Shown here: in pieces, positions 51,633 through 61,500 of the stretch
Numbering within the stretch: the stretch's first letter is position 1
Layout: the number at the start of each line of letters is the position of its first letter
DNA from: Nocardioides marmotae
GTDB lineage: Bacteria; Actinomycetota; Actinomycetes; Propionibacteriales; Nocardioidaceae
Direction of reading: 5' to 3'
NCBI RefSeq assembly: GCF_013177455.1
Contig: NZ_CP053660.1
Span: 2,976,001-3,040,000, forward strand
DNA length: 64,000 nt
Notes under the pieces: model-generated
Database searches by the model: none
What the model was told of the DNA's origin: nothing
Seen by the model: only the letters and a program-made list of their open reading frames with translations
Translations under genes and position numbers: made by a program

Positions 51633-52804
51633 CAGTGGCCGTCGAAGGCGTCGCGGAGCCGGCCGAAGAACGACTTCGAGCCGGGCTTGACCTGCCCCGA
51701 CGGGGTCTCCTCGCCGCGGATCGCGGCCAGCTCGCGCAGCAGCTCCTCCTGGCGGGGGTCGAGGCGCTGCGGGGTCTCGACGGCGACGGAGACGACCAGG
51801 TCGCCGCGGCCGCCGCGGAGCCCGGGCACGCCCCGGCCGCGGAGCACCTGCTCGGTGCCGGACTGGGTGCCGGCGGGGATCTCGAGCTCGAACTCGGTCT
51901 CCACGCCGGAGTCGGCGCCCTGCTCGACGTCGGCCTCGAGCGTCGGCAGCGTCAGCGAGGTGCCGAGCGCGGCGGCGGTCATCGGGACGGTGACCGTGCA
52001 GTGCAGGTCGTTGCCGTGGCGGGTGAAGACGGGGTGCGCGGCGACCTGGATCTCGACGTAGAGGTCGCCCGCGGGGCCGCCGCCGGGCCCGACCTCGCCC
52101 TGCTCGGCGAGCTGGACGCGGGTGCCGGTGTCGACGCCGGCGGGGATCTTGACAGTCAGGGTGCGGCGGGAGCGCACGCGGCCGTCGCCGGAGCACTCGC
52201 GGCACGGCTCGGGGATGATCGTGCCGAAGCCGCGGCACGCCGCGCACGGGCGCAGCGTGCGGATCTCACCGAGGAACGAGCGCTGCACGTGGGCGACCTC
52301 GCCCTGGCCGCGGCAGGTCTCGCACGGCACCGGCTGGCTGCCCGGGGCGGCGCCGTCGCCGTGGCAGGCCGTGCACAGCACGGCCGTGTCGACCTTGAGC
52401 TCGCGGGTGACGCCGAACGCCGCCTCGGCGAGGCTGACCTCCAGCCGGATCAGCGCGTCCTGCCCGCGGCGCACGCGCGGTCGCGGACCGCGGCCGCCCC
52501 CGGCCGCACCGGGCTGGCCGCCGAAGAAGGCGTCCATGATGTCGGTGAAGGAGAAGCCCGGGCCCTGGCCGAAGCCGCCGGCCGCCCCGCCGAACGGGTC
52601 GCCGCCCCGGTCGTACGCCGCCCGCTTCTGCGGGTCCGAGAGCACCTCGTAGGCGCGGGAGACCTCCTTGAACCGCTCCTGCGCCTCCGGCTCGGGGTTG
52701 ACGTCCGGGTGGTACTGCCTCGCGAGCCGGCGGTAGGCCTTCTTGATCGCGGTGTCGTCCGCGTCGCGGTCGACTCCGAGCAGCTCGTAGAGGTCCTGGC
52801 TCAC
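51632..52804 (-). CDS. dnaJ: Chaperone DnaJ (DnaJ2 type)
   Basis: A 390-residue co-chaperone. The J domain has the HPD motif in [19 protein letters not shown] Gly-rich linker follows ([10 protein letters not shown]). Four zinc CxxCxGxG repeats are [24 protein letters not shown] and CRECSGDG. The C-terminal substrate domains complete it. The GTG at 52804 is the start. Linked to hrcA, it is the dnaJ2 type under HrcA rather than HspR. Confidence 0.96.
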   Translation of the reverse strand: MSQDLYELLGVDRDADDTAIKKAYRRLARQYHPDVNPEPEAQERFKEVSRAYEVLSDPQKRAAYDRGGDPFGGAAGGFGQGPGFSFTDIMDAFFGGQPGAAGGGRGPRPRVRRGQDALIRLEVSLAEAAFGVTRELKVDTAVLCTACHGDGAAPGSQPVPCETCRGQGEVAHVQRSFLGEIRTLRPCAACRGFGTIIPEPCRECSGDGRVRSRRTLTVKIPAGVDTGTRVQLAEQGEVGPGGGPAGDLYVEIQVAAHPVFTRHGNDLHCTVTVPMTAAALGTSLTLPTLEADVEQGADSGVETEFELEIPAGTQSGTEQVLRGRGVPGLRGGRGDLVVSVAVETPQRLDPRQEELLRELAAIRGEETPSGQVKPGSKSFFGRLRDAFDGH

Positions 52805-52859
52805 CTGTGTTCCTTCTGGAGATCGGGGATGTGCGGGGTACGTCGGGGCGAGGGCACCG

Positions 52860-53894
52860 TCAGCCCTCGTCGAGGATCCGGGAGACGTAGCGGGCGACGG
52901 CTCGCACCGCCGACATCGTCCCGGGGTAGTCCATCCGCGTGGGGCCGACGATGCCCAACGTGGCCAGCGCCTCGTCGCGCGGGCCGTACCCGGTGGCGAC
53001 GACGCTGGTGGAGGCGAGCTGCTCGTAGGGGCCCTCGGCGCCGATGCGCACCGTGACCGCGCCTCCCTCGGTCGCCTCGCCGAGGAGCTTGAGCAGCACG
53101 ACGTGCTCCTCGAGCGCCTCGAGCAGCGGACGTACGGCGGAGTCGAAGGAGTCGCCGTAGCGCGCGAGGTTGGCGGCCCCGCCGACCGCGATCCGCGCAT
53201 CGGAGCGGTGGTCCTCCATCGCGTCGGCGAGCGTCTCGACGACCGCGCGGGTGACGCCGGCGTCCTGGTCCGGCCCGGGGCCGGTGGCCTCGGGCACCGC
53301 CTCGCGCAGGCGTCGTACGGCGTCGGCGATGACCTCGCCGGTGGCCGCCCGGTTGACCCGCGAGCGGAGATCGGCCAGCGCGTCCTCGGCCAGCTCCGCG
53401 GGGAGCTCGACGAGGCGCTGCTCGACCCGGCCGGTGCTGAGGATGAGCACGACCAGCAGCTTGGTCGGGGCGAGCGCGACCAGCTCGACGTGGCGCACCG
53501 TCGAGCGGGAGAGCGTGGGGTACTGCACGACGGCGACCTGGCGGGTCAGCTGCGAGAGCAGCCGGACCGACCGGGTGACCACGTCGTCGAGGTCGACGGC
53601 GCCGTCGAGGAAGGAGGAGATCGCGCGCTTCTCGGCCGGCGACATCGGCTTGACCGTGCTCAGCCGGTCGACGAAGAGCCGGTAGCCCTTGTCGGTGGGG
53701 ACCCGCCCGGCGCTGGTGTGGGGCTGGGTGATGTAGCCCTCGTCCTCCAGCACGGCCATGTCGTTGCGCACCGTCGCGGGCGAGACGCCCAGCGCGTGCC
53801 GCTCGACCAGGGCCTTGGAGCCCACCGGCTCCTCGGTCGCCACGTAGTCCTCGACGATGGCCCGCAGCACGGCGAGCCTGCGGTCCTCCTGCAC
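52860..53894 (-). CDS. hrcA: Heat-inducible repressor HrcA
   Basis: A 344-residue HrcA. The N-terminal winged helix reads [20 protein letters not shown] and [20 protein letters not shown]. The central GAF-like and dimer domains are normal. It binds the CIRCE operator 30 bp upstream of its own GTG start (53894). HrcA represses class-I heat-shock genes and is kept active by GroEL. It leads hrcA-dnaJ-rsmE, so it probably autoregulates. Confidence 0.95.
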   Translation of the reverse strand: MQEDRRLAVLRAIVEDYVATEEPVGSKALVERHALGVSPATVRNDMAVLEDEGYITQPHTSAGRVPTDKGYRLFVDRLSTVKPMSPAEKRAISSFLDGAVDLDDVVTRSVRLLSQLTRQVAVVQYPTLSRSTVRHVELVALAPTKLLVVLILSTGRVEQRLVELPAELAEDALADLRSRVNRAATGEVIADAVRRLREAVPEATGPGPDQDAGVTRAVVETLADAMEDHRSDARIAVGGAANLARYGDSFDSAVRPLLEALEEHVVLLKLLGEATEGGAVTVRIGAEGPYEQLASTSVVATGYGPRDEALATLGIVGPTRMDYPGTMSAVRAVARYVSRILDEG

Positions 53895-53923
53895 GTCGCC
53901 TCCACCCCATCTCGGATTCGATC

Positions 53924-53948
53924 TGGCACTCGTCACGGCTGAGTGCCA
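53924..53948 (-). promoter_or_regulatory. CIRCE operator
   Basis: TGGCACTC (53924-53931), a 9-base spacer, and GAGTGCCA (53941-53948) form the CIRCE core with exact 9-bp spacing, a variant of the TTAGCACTC-N9-GAGTGCTAA consensus. It lies upstream of the hrcA start and points to autoregulation. Confidence 0.92.
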
Positions 53949-54025
53949 ACTGTAGCGCGCGGCGGCGCGGGTGCCGCGATCTCGGCGATCGAGACGCGGT
54001 CCTGGCCCCAGCGCCCACCTCGTGC

Positions 54026-54044
54026 ATAGGTTAGGCTCACCTAA
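54026..54044 (+). promoter_or_regulatory. IdeR/DtxR iron box
   Basis: ATAGGTTAGGCTCACCTAA matches the 19-bp TTAGGTTAGSCTAACCTAA consensus at 17 positions, with an intact core (AGGTTAGGCT). It lies 21 bp upstream of ATG 54066. Iron-loaded IdeR would repress this gene. Confidence 0.87.
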
Positions 54045-54065
54045 GTCGCACCGAGGGAGCACCGT

Positions 54066-54809
54066 ATGACCGTCGTCCCGAGCAGCAGCGTCCGCCACGA
54101 CCCGACCCGGCTCGCGGCCGCGGCACGCAGCATCCTCTCCTGCCCCGCGGGTGTCCACCTGGCGGTCGACGGCGTCCCTGGCGTGCTCGAGGGCGAGGAA
54201 GCGGCCGGCACCGGCATGCGGGACTGCGGAGGCGAGCCGACGTTCTCGACGCCGCTCGGCTCCGAGCTGGCCGTCGCCGCCGCCGACGGCCTGCGGGCGC
54301 TGCTCACCCTCCACAGCGGTCTCGGCCCCCGCGGCTCCGCCGACCGCACGGCGACGCTCGCCCTCGCCGGCCGGCTGGTCGTCCGCGGTCGGGAGGTCTG
54401 CGAGTGCTGCGGGGACCCCCGCGAGGTCGTCGCGCTCGAGCCCGACCTCGTCGCCCTGGGCCGCACGACCCGCGCGGGCATCCCAGCCGAGCAGCCGGTG
54501 CACGTCGATGTCGCGGCGTTCCGCGCCCCCGAGCACCAGCTCAACCGCGGCTACCTCCAGCGCTCGGTCGAGCACGCCAACAGCCACCACCAGGACGAGC
54601 TGCGCCGGGCCGTCTCCACCGCCACCGGGGCCCCGATGGACGACGTCGTCGGCGTGGGCCTCGCCGACCTGCGCACCGACCGCGTCGAGGTGCAGTGGGT
54701 CGGCCCGCACGGCGCCGACCGCACCGTCCTGCACTTCCCCCGGGCGGCCCGCACGACCGCCGAGCTCGGCGACCTGCTGCGCCGCCAGCTGCACCACGGC
54801 ATGTGCTGA
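54066..54809 (+). CDS. DUF2470 protein (HugZ-like, heme/iron-related)
   Basis: A 247-residue protein. The N-terminal part resembles the PNPOx-like split barrel; the C-terminal DUF2470 domain begins [20 protein letters not shown] and ends [16 protein letters not shown]2470 is the C-terminal domain of HugZ-type heme oxygenases. Together with the IdeR box directly upstream, a role in iron recovery from heme is likely. Catalytic activity is not shown. The Cys pair CECCGD in the middle is not part of HugZ and may be a structural metal site. Confidence 0.82.
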   Translation: MTVVPSSSVRHDPTRLAAAARSILSCPAGVHLAVDGVPGVLEGEEAAGTGMRDCGGEPTFSTPLGSELAVAAADGLRALLTLHSGLGPRGSADRTATLALAGRLVVRGREVCECCGDPREVVALEPDLVALGRTTRAGIPAEQPVHVDVAAFRAPEHQLNRGYLQRSVEHANSHHQDELRRAVSTATGAPMDDVVGVGLADLRTDRVEVQWVGPHGADRTVLHFPRAARTTAELGDLLRRQLHHGMC

Positions 54810-54843
54810 CCTCGACGCGAGGGGAGCCGCCTAGGCTCGCCGG

Positions 54844-55692
54844 GTGACCTTCACCGAGATCGCCGACCGGGTCTGGGTGACCCGCCGCCCCTGGTTCGAC
54901 GTGACCACGACCGTCGTCGGGGGCGAGCGCGGGCTGGTCGTCGTCGACACCCACGGCTCGGCCGCGGCCGGGCGCGCGCTCGCCGACGACGTACGCGCCC
55001 TCGGCGCCGGCGAGGTCGTCGCCGTCGTCAACACCCACTGGCACTTCGACCACACCTTCGGCAACCAGGCCTTCCGCGAGCTCCGCGCCGACCTGCCGAT
55101 CCACGCCCACGAGGAGGCCGTCGCCGAGCTCGAGCGGGGCGCCGCCGCCGTCCAGGAGCGGTACGCCGCCGACCCGGCCGACCCGCACCGCGACGACGTC
55201 CTCGCGACCACGGTGGTGGTGCCCGACCAGACCTTCTCCTCCGCCCGCGTGCTCGACCTCGGCGACCGCGCCCTCGAGCTGGTCCACCCCGGGCGCGGGC
55301 ACACCGCCGGCGACCTGGTCCTGCGGGTGCCCGACGCCGACGTGCTGGTGGCCGGCGACCTGGTCGAGTCCTCGGCCCCGCCGTCGTTCGGGGAGGACTC
55401 CTGGCCGATGGAGTGGCCGCTCAGCCTCGACATCGTGCTCGGGCTGACCACCTCCGCCTCGGTCGTCGTCCCGGGCCACGGGCCGGTCGTGGACCGCGAG
55501 GCCGTCGAGGAGCAGCGCAACCAGATCGGCATCGTCGCCGAGACCGCCCGCGACCTGGCCTCGCGCGGCGTGCCGCTCGCCGACGCGCTCGACGCCGCGG
55601 AGTGGCCCTGGCCGCGCGAGCACCTGGCCACCGCCGTCGCCCGCGCCTACGCCCACCTGCCGGGCAGCCAGCGGCGCTTGCCGCTGATCTGA
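54844..55692 (+). CDS. MBL-fold metallohydrolase
   Basis: A 282-residue metallo-beta-lactamase-fold enzyme. The dinuclear motif is NTHWHFDHTFGNQ (HxHxDH). Further ligands are read in HPGRGHTAGDLVL, VLVAGDLVESS and VVVPGHGPVVDRE. The gene starts at GTG 54844. It resembles glyoxalase II or arylsulfatase-like MBL proteins; the substrate is unknown. It follows the DUF2470 gene by 34 bp and could be part of an iron-regulated transcript (inference). Confidence 0.88.
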   Translation: MTFTEIADRVWVTRRPWFDVTTTVVGGERGLVVVDTHGSAAAGRALADDVRALGAGEVVAVVNTHWHFDHTFGNQAFRELRADLPIHAHEEAVAELERGAAAVQERYAADPADPHRDDVLATTVVVPDQTFSSARVLDLGDRALELVHPGRGHTAGDLVLRVPDADVLVAGDLVESSAPPSFGEDSWPMEWPLSLDIVLGLTTSASVVVPGHGPVVDREAVEEQRNQIGIVAETARDLASRGVPLADALDAAEWPWPREHLATAVARAYAHLPGSQRRLPLI

Positions 55693-55710
55693 AGCGGGTA
55701 CGGACCCGCC

Positions 55711-55932
55711 ATGAGCGAGCCCACCCCCGAGGACGCCGGCCAGGACGCGACCGGCATCGGCGACGACCAGCTGCCCGACGACCTCCAGCCAGGCGAGGAC
55801 AACCCGCTCGCGGAGGGCCTCGAGCCCGGCGAGACCGCCGGCGACCTGCTCGAGGAGGGCAAGCACGCCGACCAGGACCAGCAGGACCAGCAGGACGAGC
55901 AGGACGGGTCGAGCACGTCACAGGACGACTGA
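55711..55932 (+). CDS. Small acidic Gln/Asp-rich protein, 73 aa
   Basis: A 73-residue protein with no hydrophobic segment and strong acidity (EDAGQDATGIGDDQLPDDLQ). The end is a Gln/Asp repeat (DQDQQDQQDEQDGSS). Composition and position suggest an intrinsically disordered protein. I do not recognise a family. It starts at ATG 55711, 18 bp after the MBL stop, so it is probably on the same transcript. Confidence 0.6.
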   Translation: MSEPTPEDAGQDATGIGDDQLPDDLQPGEDNPLAEGLEPGETAGDLLEEGKHADQDQQDQQDEQDGSSTSQDD

Positions 55933-55982
55933 CCGGCGCGGCGTACGGCGCACCGTCGGCGCCCCGGCCTAGCGTCGGAGGC

Positions 55983-56834
55983 GTGACCGATCGCTACGGA
56001 TCCGACGTCCTCTCCACCGACTGGCGCGCGCCCAAGCGCGGCCGTGCCGTCGAGGCGCCCGCCGACCTCGGCGCCGTGGTCGAGGAGGTCACCACCGACT
56101 GGGTCGGCGAGATCGTCGCCGTCGACCGCGACCTGCACACCGTCACCCTGGAGGACCGCCGCAACCGGCGGCGCACCTTCCCGCTCGGCGCCGGCTTCCT
56201 CCTCGAGGGCCGCCCGGTCATCCTGGTCGCGCCGGTCCGGCAGGCCGCGCCGGCCAAGCCCACCCGGACCGCGTCCGGCTCGATCGCGGTGCACGACGCG
56301 AAGGCCCGGGTCGCCCGGGCCAGCCGGATCTTCGTCGAGGGCCGCCACGACGCCGAGCTCGTGGAGAAGGTGTGGGGCGACGACCTGCGCATCGAGGGCG
56401 TCGTCGTGGAGTACCTCGACGGCGTCGACGACCTCGGCGAGCAGCTGCGCGACTTCCGCCCGGGCCCGAACCGCCGCGTCGGCGTCCTGGTCGACCACCT
56501 GGTCAAGGGTTCCAAGGAGAGCCGGATCGCCGATGCCGTCCGCCGCTCGCCGGTCGGCAAGCACGTGCTGATCGTCGGGCACCCGTTCATCGACATCTGG
56601 GCGGCGGTCAAGCCCGACCGCCTCGGGCTCCAGGCCTGGCCGGACGTCCCGCGCCACATCGAGTGGAAGAAGGGCGTGTGCCAGCAGCTGGGCTGGCCGC
56701 ACCGCGACCAGGCCGACATCGCCCGCGCGTGGAAGCACATCCTGGGCAAGGTGCACTCCTTCAACGACTGCGAGCCGGCGCTTCTCGGTAGGGTCGAGGA
56801 GTTGATCGACTTCGTCACCGAGGAGCACCCGTGA
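55983..56834 (+). CDS. DUF3097 protein
   Basis: A 283-residue protein of the actinobacterial DUF3097 family. The Toprim-like core is suggested by ASRIFVEGRHDAELVEKVWG and RVGVLVDHLVKGSKESRIAD, with VLIVGHPFIDIWAAVKPDRL. The N-terminal region has a barrel-like EVTTDWVGEIVAVDRDLHTV. Function unknown. Toprim-type residues suggest nucleic-acid binding or cutting (inference). The start is GTG 55983. It overlaps the next gene by 4 bp. Confidence 0.86.
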   Translation: MTDRYGSDVLSTDWRAPKRGRAVEAPADLGAVVEEVTTDWVGEIVAVDRDLHTVTLEDRRNRRRTFPLGAGFLLEGRPVILVAPVRQAAPAKPTRTASGSIAVHDAKARVARASRIFVEGRHDAELVEKVWGDDLRIEGVVVEYLDGVDDLGEQLRDFRPGPNRRVGVLVDHLVKGSKESRIADAVRRSPVGKHVLIVGHPFIDIWAAVKPDRLGLQAWPDVPRHIEWKKGVCQQLGWPHRDQADIARAWKHILGKVHSFNDCEPALLGRVEELIDFVTEEHP

Positions 56835-57334
56835 GCGACCCCTACGGCCCCCCGCCGTCCGACCCGCAGGGCCAGCCCTCCGGGAACCAGCCGTACGGCC
56901 AGCAGCCGTACGGGCAACAGCCCTACGGACAGCAGCCGTACCAGCAGCCCTACAGCCAGCAGCCCTACAGCCAGCAGCCCTACCAGGGCGGCGGCCCGAT
57001 GAACCCCGACGAGCGCACCTGGGGCGGCGCCGCACACTGGTCGGCGCTGATCGGCGCGTTCGTCGCCATGGCGTTCCTCGGCCCGCTGCTGGTGATGCTG
57101 GTCAAGGGCAACCAGTCGGCCTACGTCCGCGCGCAGGCCGTGGAGTCGCTGAACTTCCAGCTCTCGATCCTCATCTACGGGATCGTCGCGTTCGTGCTGA
57201 TGTTCGTCCTGATCGGGTTCATCCTGTTGCCGATCGTCGGCGTGCTGTGGCTGGTCCTCACGATCATCGGGTCGGTGAAGGCCGCCAACGGCGAGCTCTA
57301 CCGCTACCCGCTGACCATCCGGATGGTCAGCTGA
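56831..57334 (+). CDS. DUF4870 membrane protein with Gln-Pro-Tyr repeats
   Basis: A 167-residue protein. The first 55 residues are a low-complexity repeat (QPYGQQPYGQQPYGQQPYQQ). The C-terminal half is the DUF4870 domain with three hydrophobic segments (WSALIGAFVAMAFLGPLLVM, LSILIYGIVAFVLMFVL and LPIVGVLWLVLTIIGSVK). These repeats are typical of actinobacterial membrane proteins with a disordered cytoplasmic tail. It starts at GTG 56831, coupled to DUF3097. Its stop overlaps the convergent hemW 3' end by 8 bp. Confidence 0.88.
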   Translation: MSDPYGPPPSDPQGQPSGNQPYGQQPYGQQPYGQQPYQQPYSQQPYSQQPYQGGGPMNPDERTWGGAAHWSALIGAFVAMAFLGPLLVMLVKGNQSAYVRAQAVESLNFQLSILIYGIVAFVLMFVLIGFILLPIVGVLWLVLTIIGSVKAANGELYRYPLTIRMVS

Positions 57335-58559
57335 GCAGGTCGCGCACCACGGCGTCGGCGAGCAGCCGGCCCTCGCGGGTGAGCACCAGCCGGTCGCCCC
57401 GCACCACCAGCAGTCCCCGGTCCACCAGGCCGGGGACTGCTGCGTTCCCGGCCTCGTCGAGCACGGCGCGGTCGAGCCCGTCGGCGAGCCGCAGCTCCAG
57501 CAGCACCCGCTCGACCCGCTGGTCCTCGGCGGTGAGCACCTCGCGGGCGTGGGCGGGGCTGCGCCCGGCGGCCAGCCGGTCGGCGTACGCCGCGGGGTGC
57601 TTGACGTTCCACCAGCGCGTCCCGCCGACGTGGGAGTGCGCGCCGGGGCCGACGCCCCACCAGTCCGCGCCGGTCCAGTAGAGCTCGTTGTGCCGGCACC
57701 GCGAGGCCCGGTCGCGGCTCCAGTTCGACACCTCGTACCAGCCGAGCCCGGCCGCGGCCATCTGCTCGTCGGCCAGGAGGTACTTGTCGGCCAGGTCGTC
57801 GTCGTCGGGCATCGGCACCTCGCCGCGCCGCACCCGGCGGGCCAGGGCGGTCCCCTCCTCGACGATGAGCGCGTACGCCGACACGTGGTCGGGCGCGCAG
57901 GCCAGCGCGGCGTCCAGGGAGACCGCCCAGTCCTCGAGGGACTCCCCCGGCGTGCCGTAGATGAGGTCGAGGCTGACCTGGTCGAACCCCGCGGCGCGGG
58001 CCCACTCCACGGCGGCGGGGACCCGGAGCGGGTCGTGGGTGCGGTCGAGCACGCCGAGCACGTGCGGCACCGCGGACTGCATGCCGATCGAGACGCGGGT
58101 GAAGCCGGCCGCCCGGAGCCCGTCGAGGTAGGCCAGGTCGACGCTGTCGGGGTTGGCCTCGGTGGTCACCTCGGCGCCGGCCACCAGGCCGAACTCCTCA
58201 TCGATCGCGGCCAGCACCGAGCCGAGGTCCTGCGGGCTCAGCAGCGTGGGGGTGCCGCCGCCGAGGAAGACGGTCTCCACGGGGAGGTCGCGGTCGCCGA
58301 GCACGCGCCGCGCGCGGCGTACCTCCTCGATCGCGGCGGCCGCGTAGGACCCGCGGGAGACGGTGGCGCCGCCGGTGGTCGCCAGCTCGGAGGCGGTGTA
58401 GGTGTTGAAGTCGCAGTAGCCGCAGCGCACCGTGCAGAACGGCACGTGCACGTAGAACCCGAACGGCCGCTCCCCCAGCCGCGCCAGCGACTCCTCCGGC
58501 AGGGCGCCGTCCTCGGGCACCGGGTCACCGGCGGGCAGGACGGAAGGCACGCGCTCCAT
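57327..58559 (-). CDS. hemW: Radical SAM protein HemW (heme chaperone)
   Basis: A 410-residue radical SAM protein. The cluster Cys motif is VPFCTVRCGYCDFNTY (C-x3-C-x2-C). Further family features are GGGTPTLLSPQDLGSVLAAI and GMQSAVPHVLGVLDRTHDPL. Related to HemN but lacking coproporphyrinogen oxidase activity; HemW inserts heme into respiratory enzymes. I use ATG 58559 (MERVPSVLPAG); the frame is open to 58586. The dnaE2 gene lies 40 bp upstream. Confidence 0.93.
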   Translation of the reverse strand: MERVPSVLPAGDPVPEDGALPEESLARLGERPFGFYVHVPFCTVRCGYCDFNTYTASELATTGGATVSRGSYAAAAIEEVRRARRVLGDRDLPVETVFLGGGTPTLLSPQDLGSVLAAIDEEFGLVAGAEVTTEANPDSVDLAYLDGLRAAGFTRVSIGMQSAVPHVLGVLDRTHDPLRVPAAVEWARAAGFDQVSLDLIYGTPGESLEDWAVSLDAALACAPDHVSAYALIVEEGTALARRVRRGEVPMPDDDDLADKYLLADEQMAAAGLGWYEVSNWSRDRASRCRHNELYWTGADWWGVGPGAHSHVGGTRWWNVKHPAAYADRLAAGRSPAHAREVLTAEDQRVERVLLELRLADGLDRAVLDEAGNAAVPGLVDRGLLVVRGDRLVLTREGRLLADAVVRDLLS

Positions 58560-58599
58560 CCTCCCACCGGCGAGACGGCCGGCCACATCGCCGGCGGCG

Positions 58600-61500
58600 T
58601 CAGCGGAAGTCGCGCGAGCGGTGCTTGTCCCGCAGCGCGCGGCCGGCCTCGGGGTGCAGCTCCTCGAGGGAGGAGATCTTGTCGGCCACCAGGTTGGTGG
58701 CGCCGTCCTCGCGCTCGAGCATCCCGCGGATGACGACCGCCGCGGACCCGGCGGCGGCCTTGCGGTGGCGCCGCCAGACCCCGACGGTGCAGATGACGTT
58801 GAGCATGCCGGTCTCGTCCTCGAGGTTGAGGAAGGTGACCCCGCCGGCGGTGCCGGGCCGCTGGCGGTGGGTGACCAGCCCCGCGACGCTGATCCGGCGG
58901 TTGGCCTCGGTCGCGGCCAGGTCGGCCACCGACCGGATCCCGGCGCGGCGCAGCTGGTCGCGCAGGTGGCCGAACGGGTGGCTGTCGGTGGTGACCCCGG
59001 TGGCCCACAGGTCGGCCATCGTCACCTCGACCTCGTCCATGTCGGGCAGCATCGGCGCCGCCCCCGAGGCCCGGACCCCCTCGAGCTGGTCCTCCTGCTC
59101 GGTCCAGCCGGCGTTCCACAGCGCCTGGCGCCGGGTCAGCCCGCTGGAGTCGAAGACCCCCGCGGTCGCCAGCGCCTCGAGCTGGCGGGTGTCGAGGCCG
59201 GCGCGGCGCGAGAGGTCGACCTGGTCGCGGAAGGGGCGCTCGGCCCGGGCGGCCACGATCCGCGCCGCCACCTCGGGGCCGATCCCGCGCACCGAGTCCA
59301 GCCCCAGCCGGACGGCGTACGCCGCGTCGCGCCGGTGCTGCGGGGTGGGGTCGGGGGTGCCGGGGACGAAGAACGTCTTGCCCGGGTGGTCGAGCAGGCA
59401 GGAGTCCATCCCGGTGGTGCGCGCGCCGGGGCCCAGCGGCTCGAGGTCGGCCCGGGCGCGGGAGCGCTCGAGGTCGGGCTTGAGCACGGTGACGCCGTGG
59501 CGCCGGGCGTCGCCGACGAGCGACTGCGCGGAGTAGAAGCCCATCGGCTGGGCGCGCAGCAGCCCGGCGAGGAACGCGCCCGGGTAGTGCAGCTTGAACC
59601 AGGAGCTGGCGTAGACGAGCTTGGCGAAGGACAGCGCGTGGCTCTCGGCGAACCCGAAGTTGGCGAAGGAGAGGATCTTGACGTAGATCGCGTCGGCGTC
59701 GTCGCCGACGATGCCGCGCCGCTCCATCCCGGCGTACAGCTTGTGCTTGATGCTCTCGATCCGCTCGATGCCGCGCTTGGAGCCCATCGCCCGGCGCAGC
59801 AGGTCGGCCTCGTCGGGCGTGCAGTCGCCGATGGTCTTGGCCATGTCCATCAGCTGCTCCTGGAACAGCGGTACGCCGAGGGTCCGCTCGAGCACCGGGA
59901 CCAGCTCGGGGTGGGGGTACTCGACCGGGTCGCGCCCGGTGGCGCGGCGGACGTAGGGGTGGACCGCGCCGCCCTGGATCGGCCCGGGGCGGATGAGCGC
60001 GATCTCGATGGCCAGGTCGTAGAAGCAGCGCGGCTGCAGCCGCGGGAGGGTGCCGATCTGGGCGCGGCTCTCGACCTGGAAGACGCCGATGGAGTCGGCG
60101 CGGCAGAGCATGTCGTAGACCGCCGGCTCCTCCTTGGGGATCGTCGCCAGCTCCCAGTGGTCGCCGAGGTGCTCGGCCGCGATCCGCATCATGTGGTCGA
60201 GCGCGGAGAGCATCCCGAGGCCGAGCAGGTCGAACTTGACCAGGCCCATGAACTCGCAGCCGTCCTTGTCCCACTGCAGGACGGTGCGGTTCTCCATCCG
60301 GGCGTGCTCGATCGGGCAGACCTCGCCGATGGGGCGCTCGGTGAGCACCATCCCGCCGGAGTGGATGCCGAGGTGGCGGGGCGCCGCGAGCAGCTGGTTG
60401 GCCAGCGCCACGACCGGCTCGGGGATCGCGGTCTCGCCGGGGTCTCCGTCCGGCTCGACCCGGCTCCAGCTGGAGATCGACTTCGACCAGGCGTCCTGCT
60501 GGCCCGGGGAGAAGCCGAGCGCCTTGGCGGCGTCGCGGACCGCCATCTTGGGGCGGTAGCTGATCACGTTGGCGACCTGGGCGGCGTTGTGCCGGCCGTA
60601 GCGCTCATAGACCCACTGGATGACCTCCTCGCGGCGGTCGGAGTCGAAGTCCACGTCGATGTCGGGCTCCTCGTCGCGGTGCTCGGAGATGAACCGCTCG
60701 AAGGGGAGCTTGTAGAAGACCGGGTCGATCGCGGTGATGCCCAGCGCGTGGCAGACCACCGAGCTGGCGGCCGACCCGCGGCCCTGGCACAGGATCCCGC
60801 GGGAGCGGGCGAAGGCGACGATGTCGTGGACGATGACGAAGTAGCCGGCGAAGTCCTTGCGCTCGATGACCTCCAGCTCGTGGTGGATCTTCGCGCGCGC
60901 CTCGGCCTCCAGGTCGGTGCCGTAGTAGCGCTCCTCGAAGCCGCGCCAGGTCAGCACCTTGAGCCAGCTGATCGGGGTGTGCCCCTCGGGGATGCCGTCC
61001 TTGGGCAGCCGCGGGGTCGCCTTCTGCAGGTCGAAGACGACCTGGTCGGCCAGCTCCACCGAGCGGGCCACCGCGCCGGGGTAGCGGGCGAAGCGCCGCG
61101 CCATCTCCTCCCCCGACCGCAGGGACGCCGCGCCGCTCGCCGGCAGCCAGCCGTCCATCTCCGCCAGGCTGCGCCGGGCCCGGATCGCCGCCATCGCCGC
61201 GGCCAGCCGGTGGTCGCCGGGGCGGGCGTGGTGGACGTTGTTGGTGGCCACCGCGGGCAGGCCGTGCTCGGCGGCCATCGCGAAGAGCAGGTCGTTGGTG
61301 GCCGAGTCGGTCGGGTAGCCGTGGTCGACCAGCTCGACGGCCACCGAGTCGCGGCCGAACAGCTCCACGAGCCGGCGCAGCTCGCGCGCCGCCGCGGCGG
61401 GCCCCTCGGCCGCGAGCGCCGAGCGCACCGCGCCCTTGCGGCACCCGGTCAGCACCAGCCAGTGGCCGCGCCCGCGCTCGCCGAGCTCGGCGAGGTCGTA

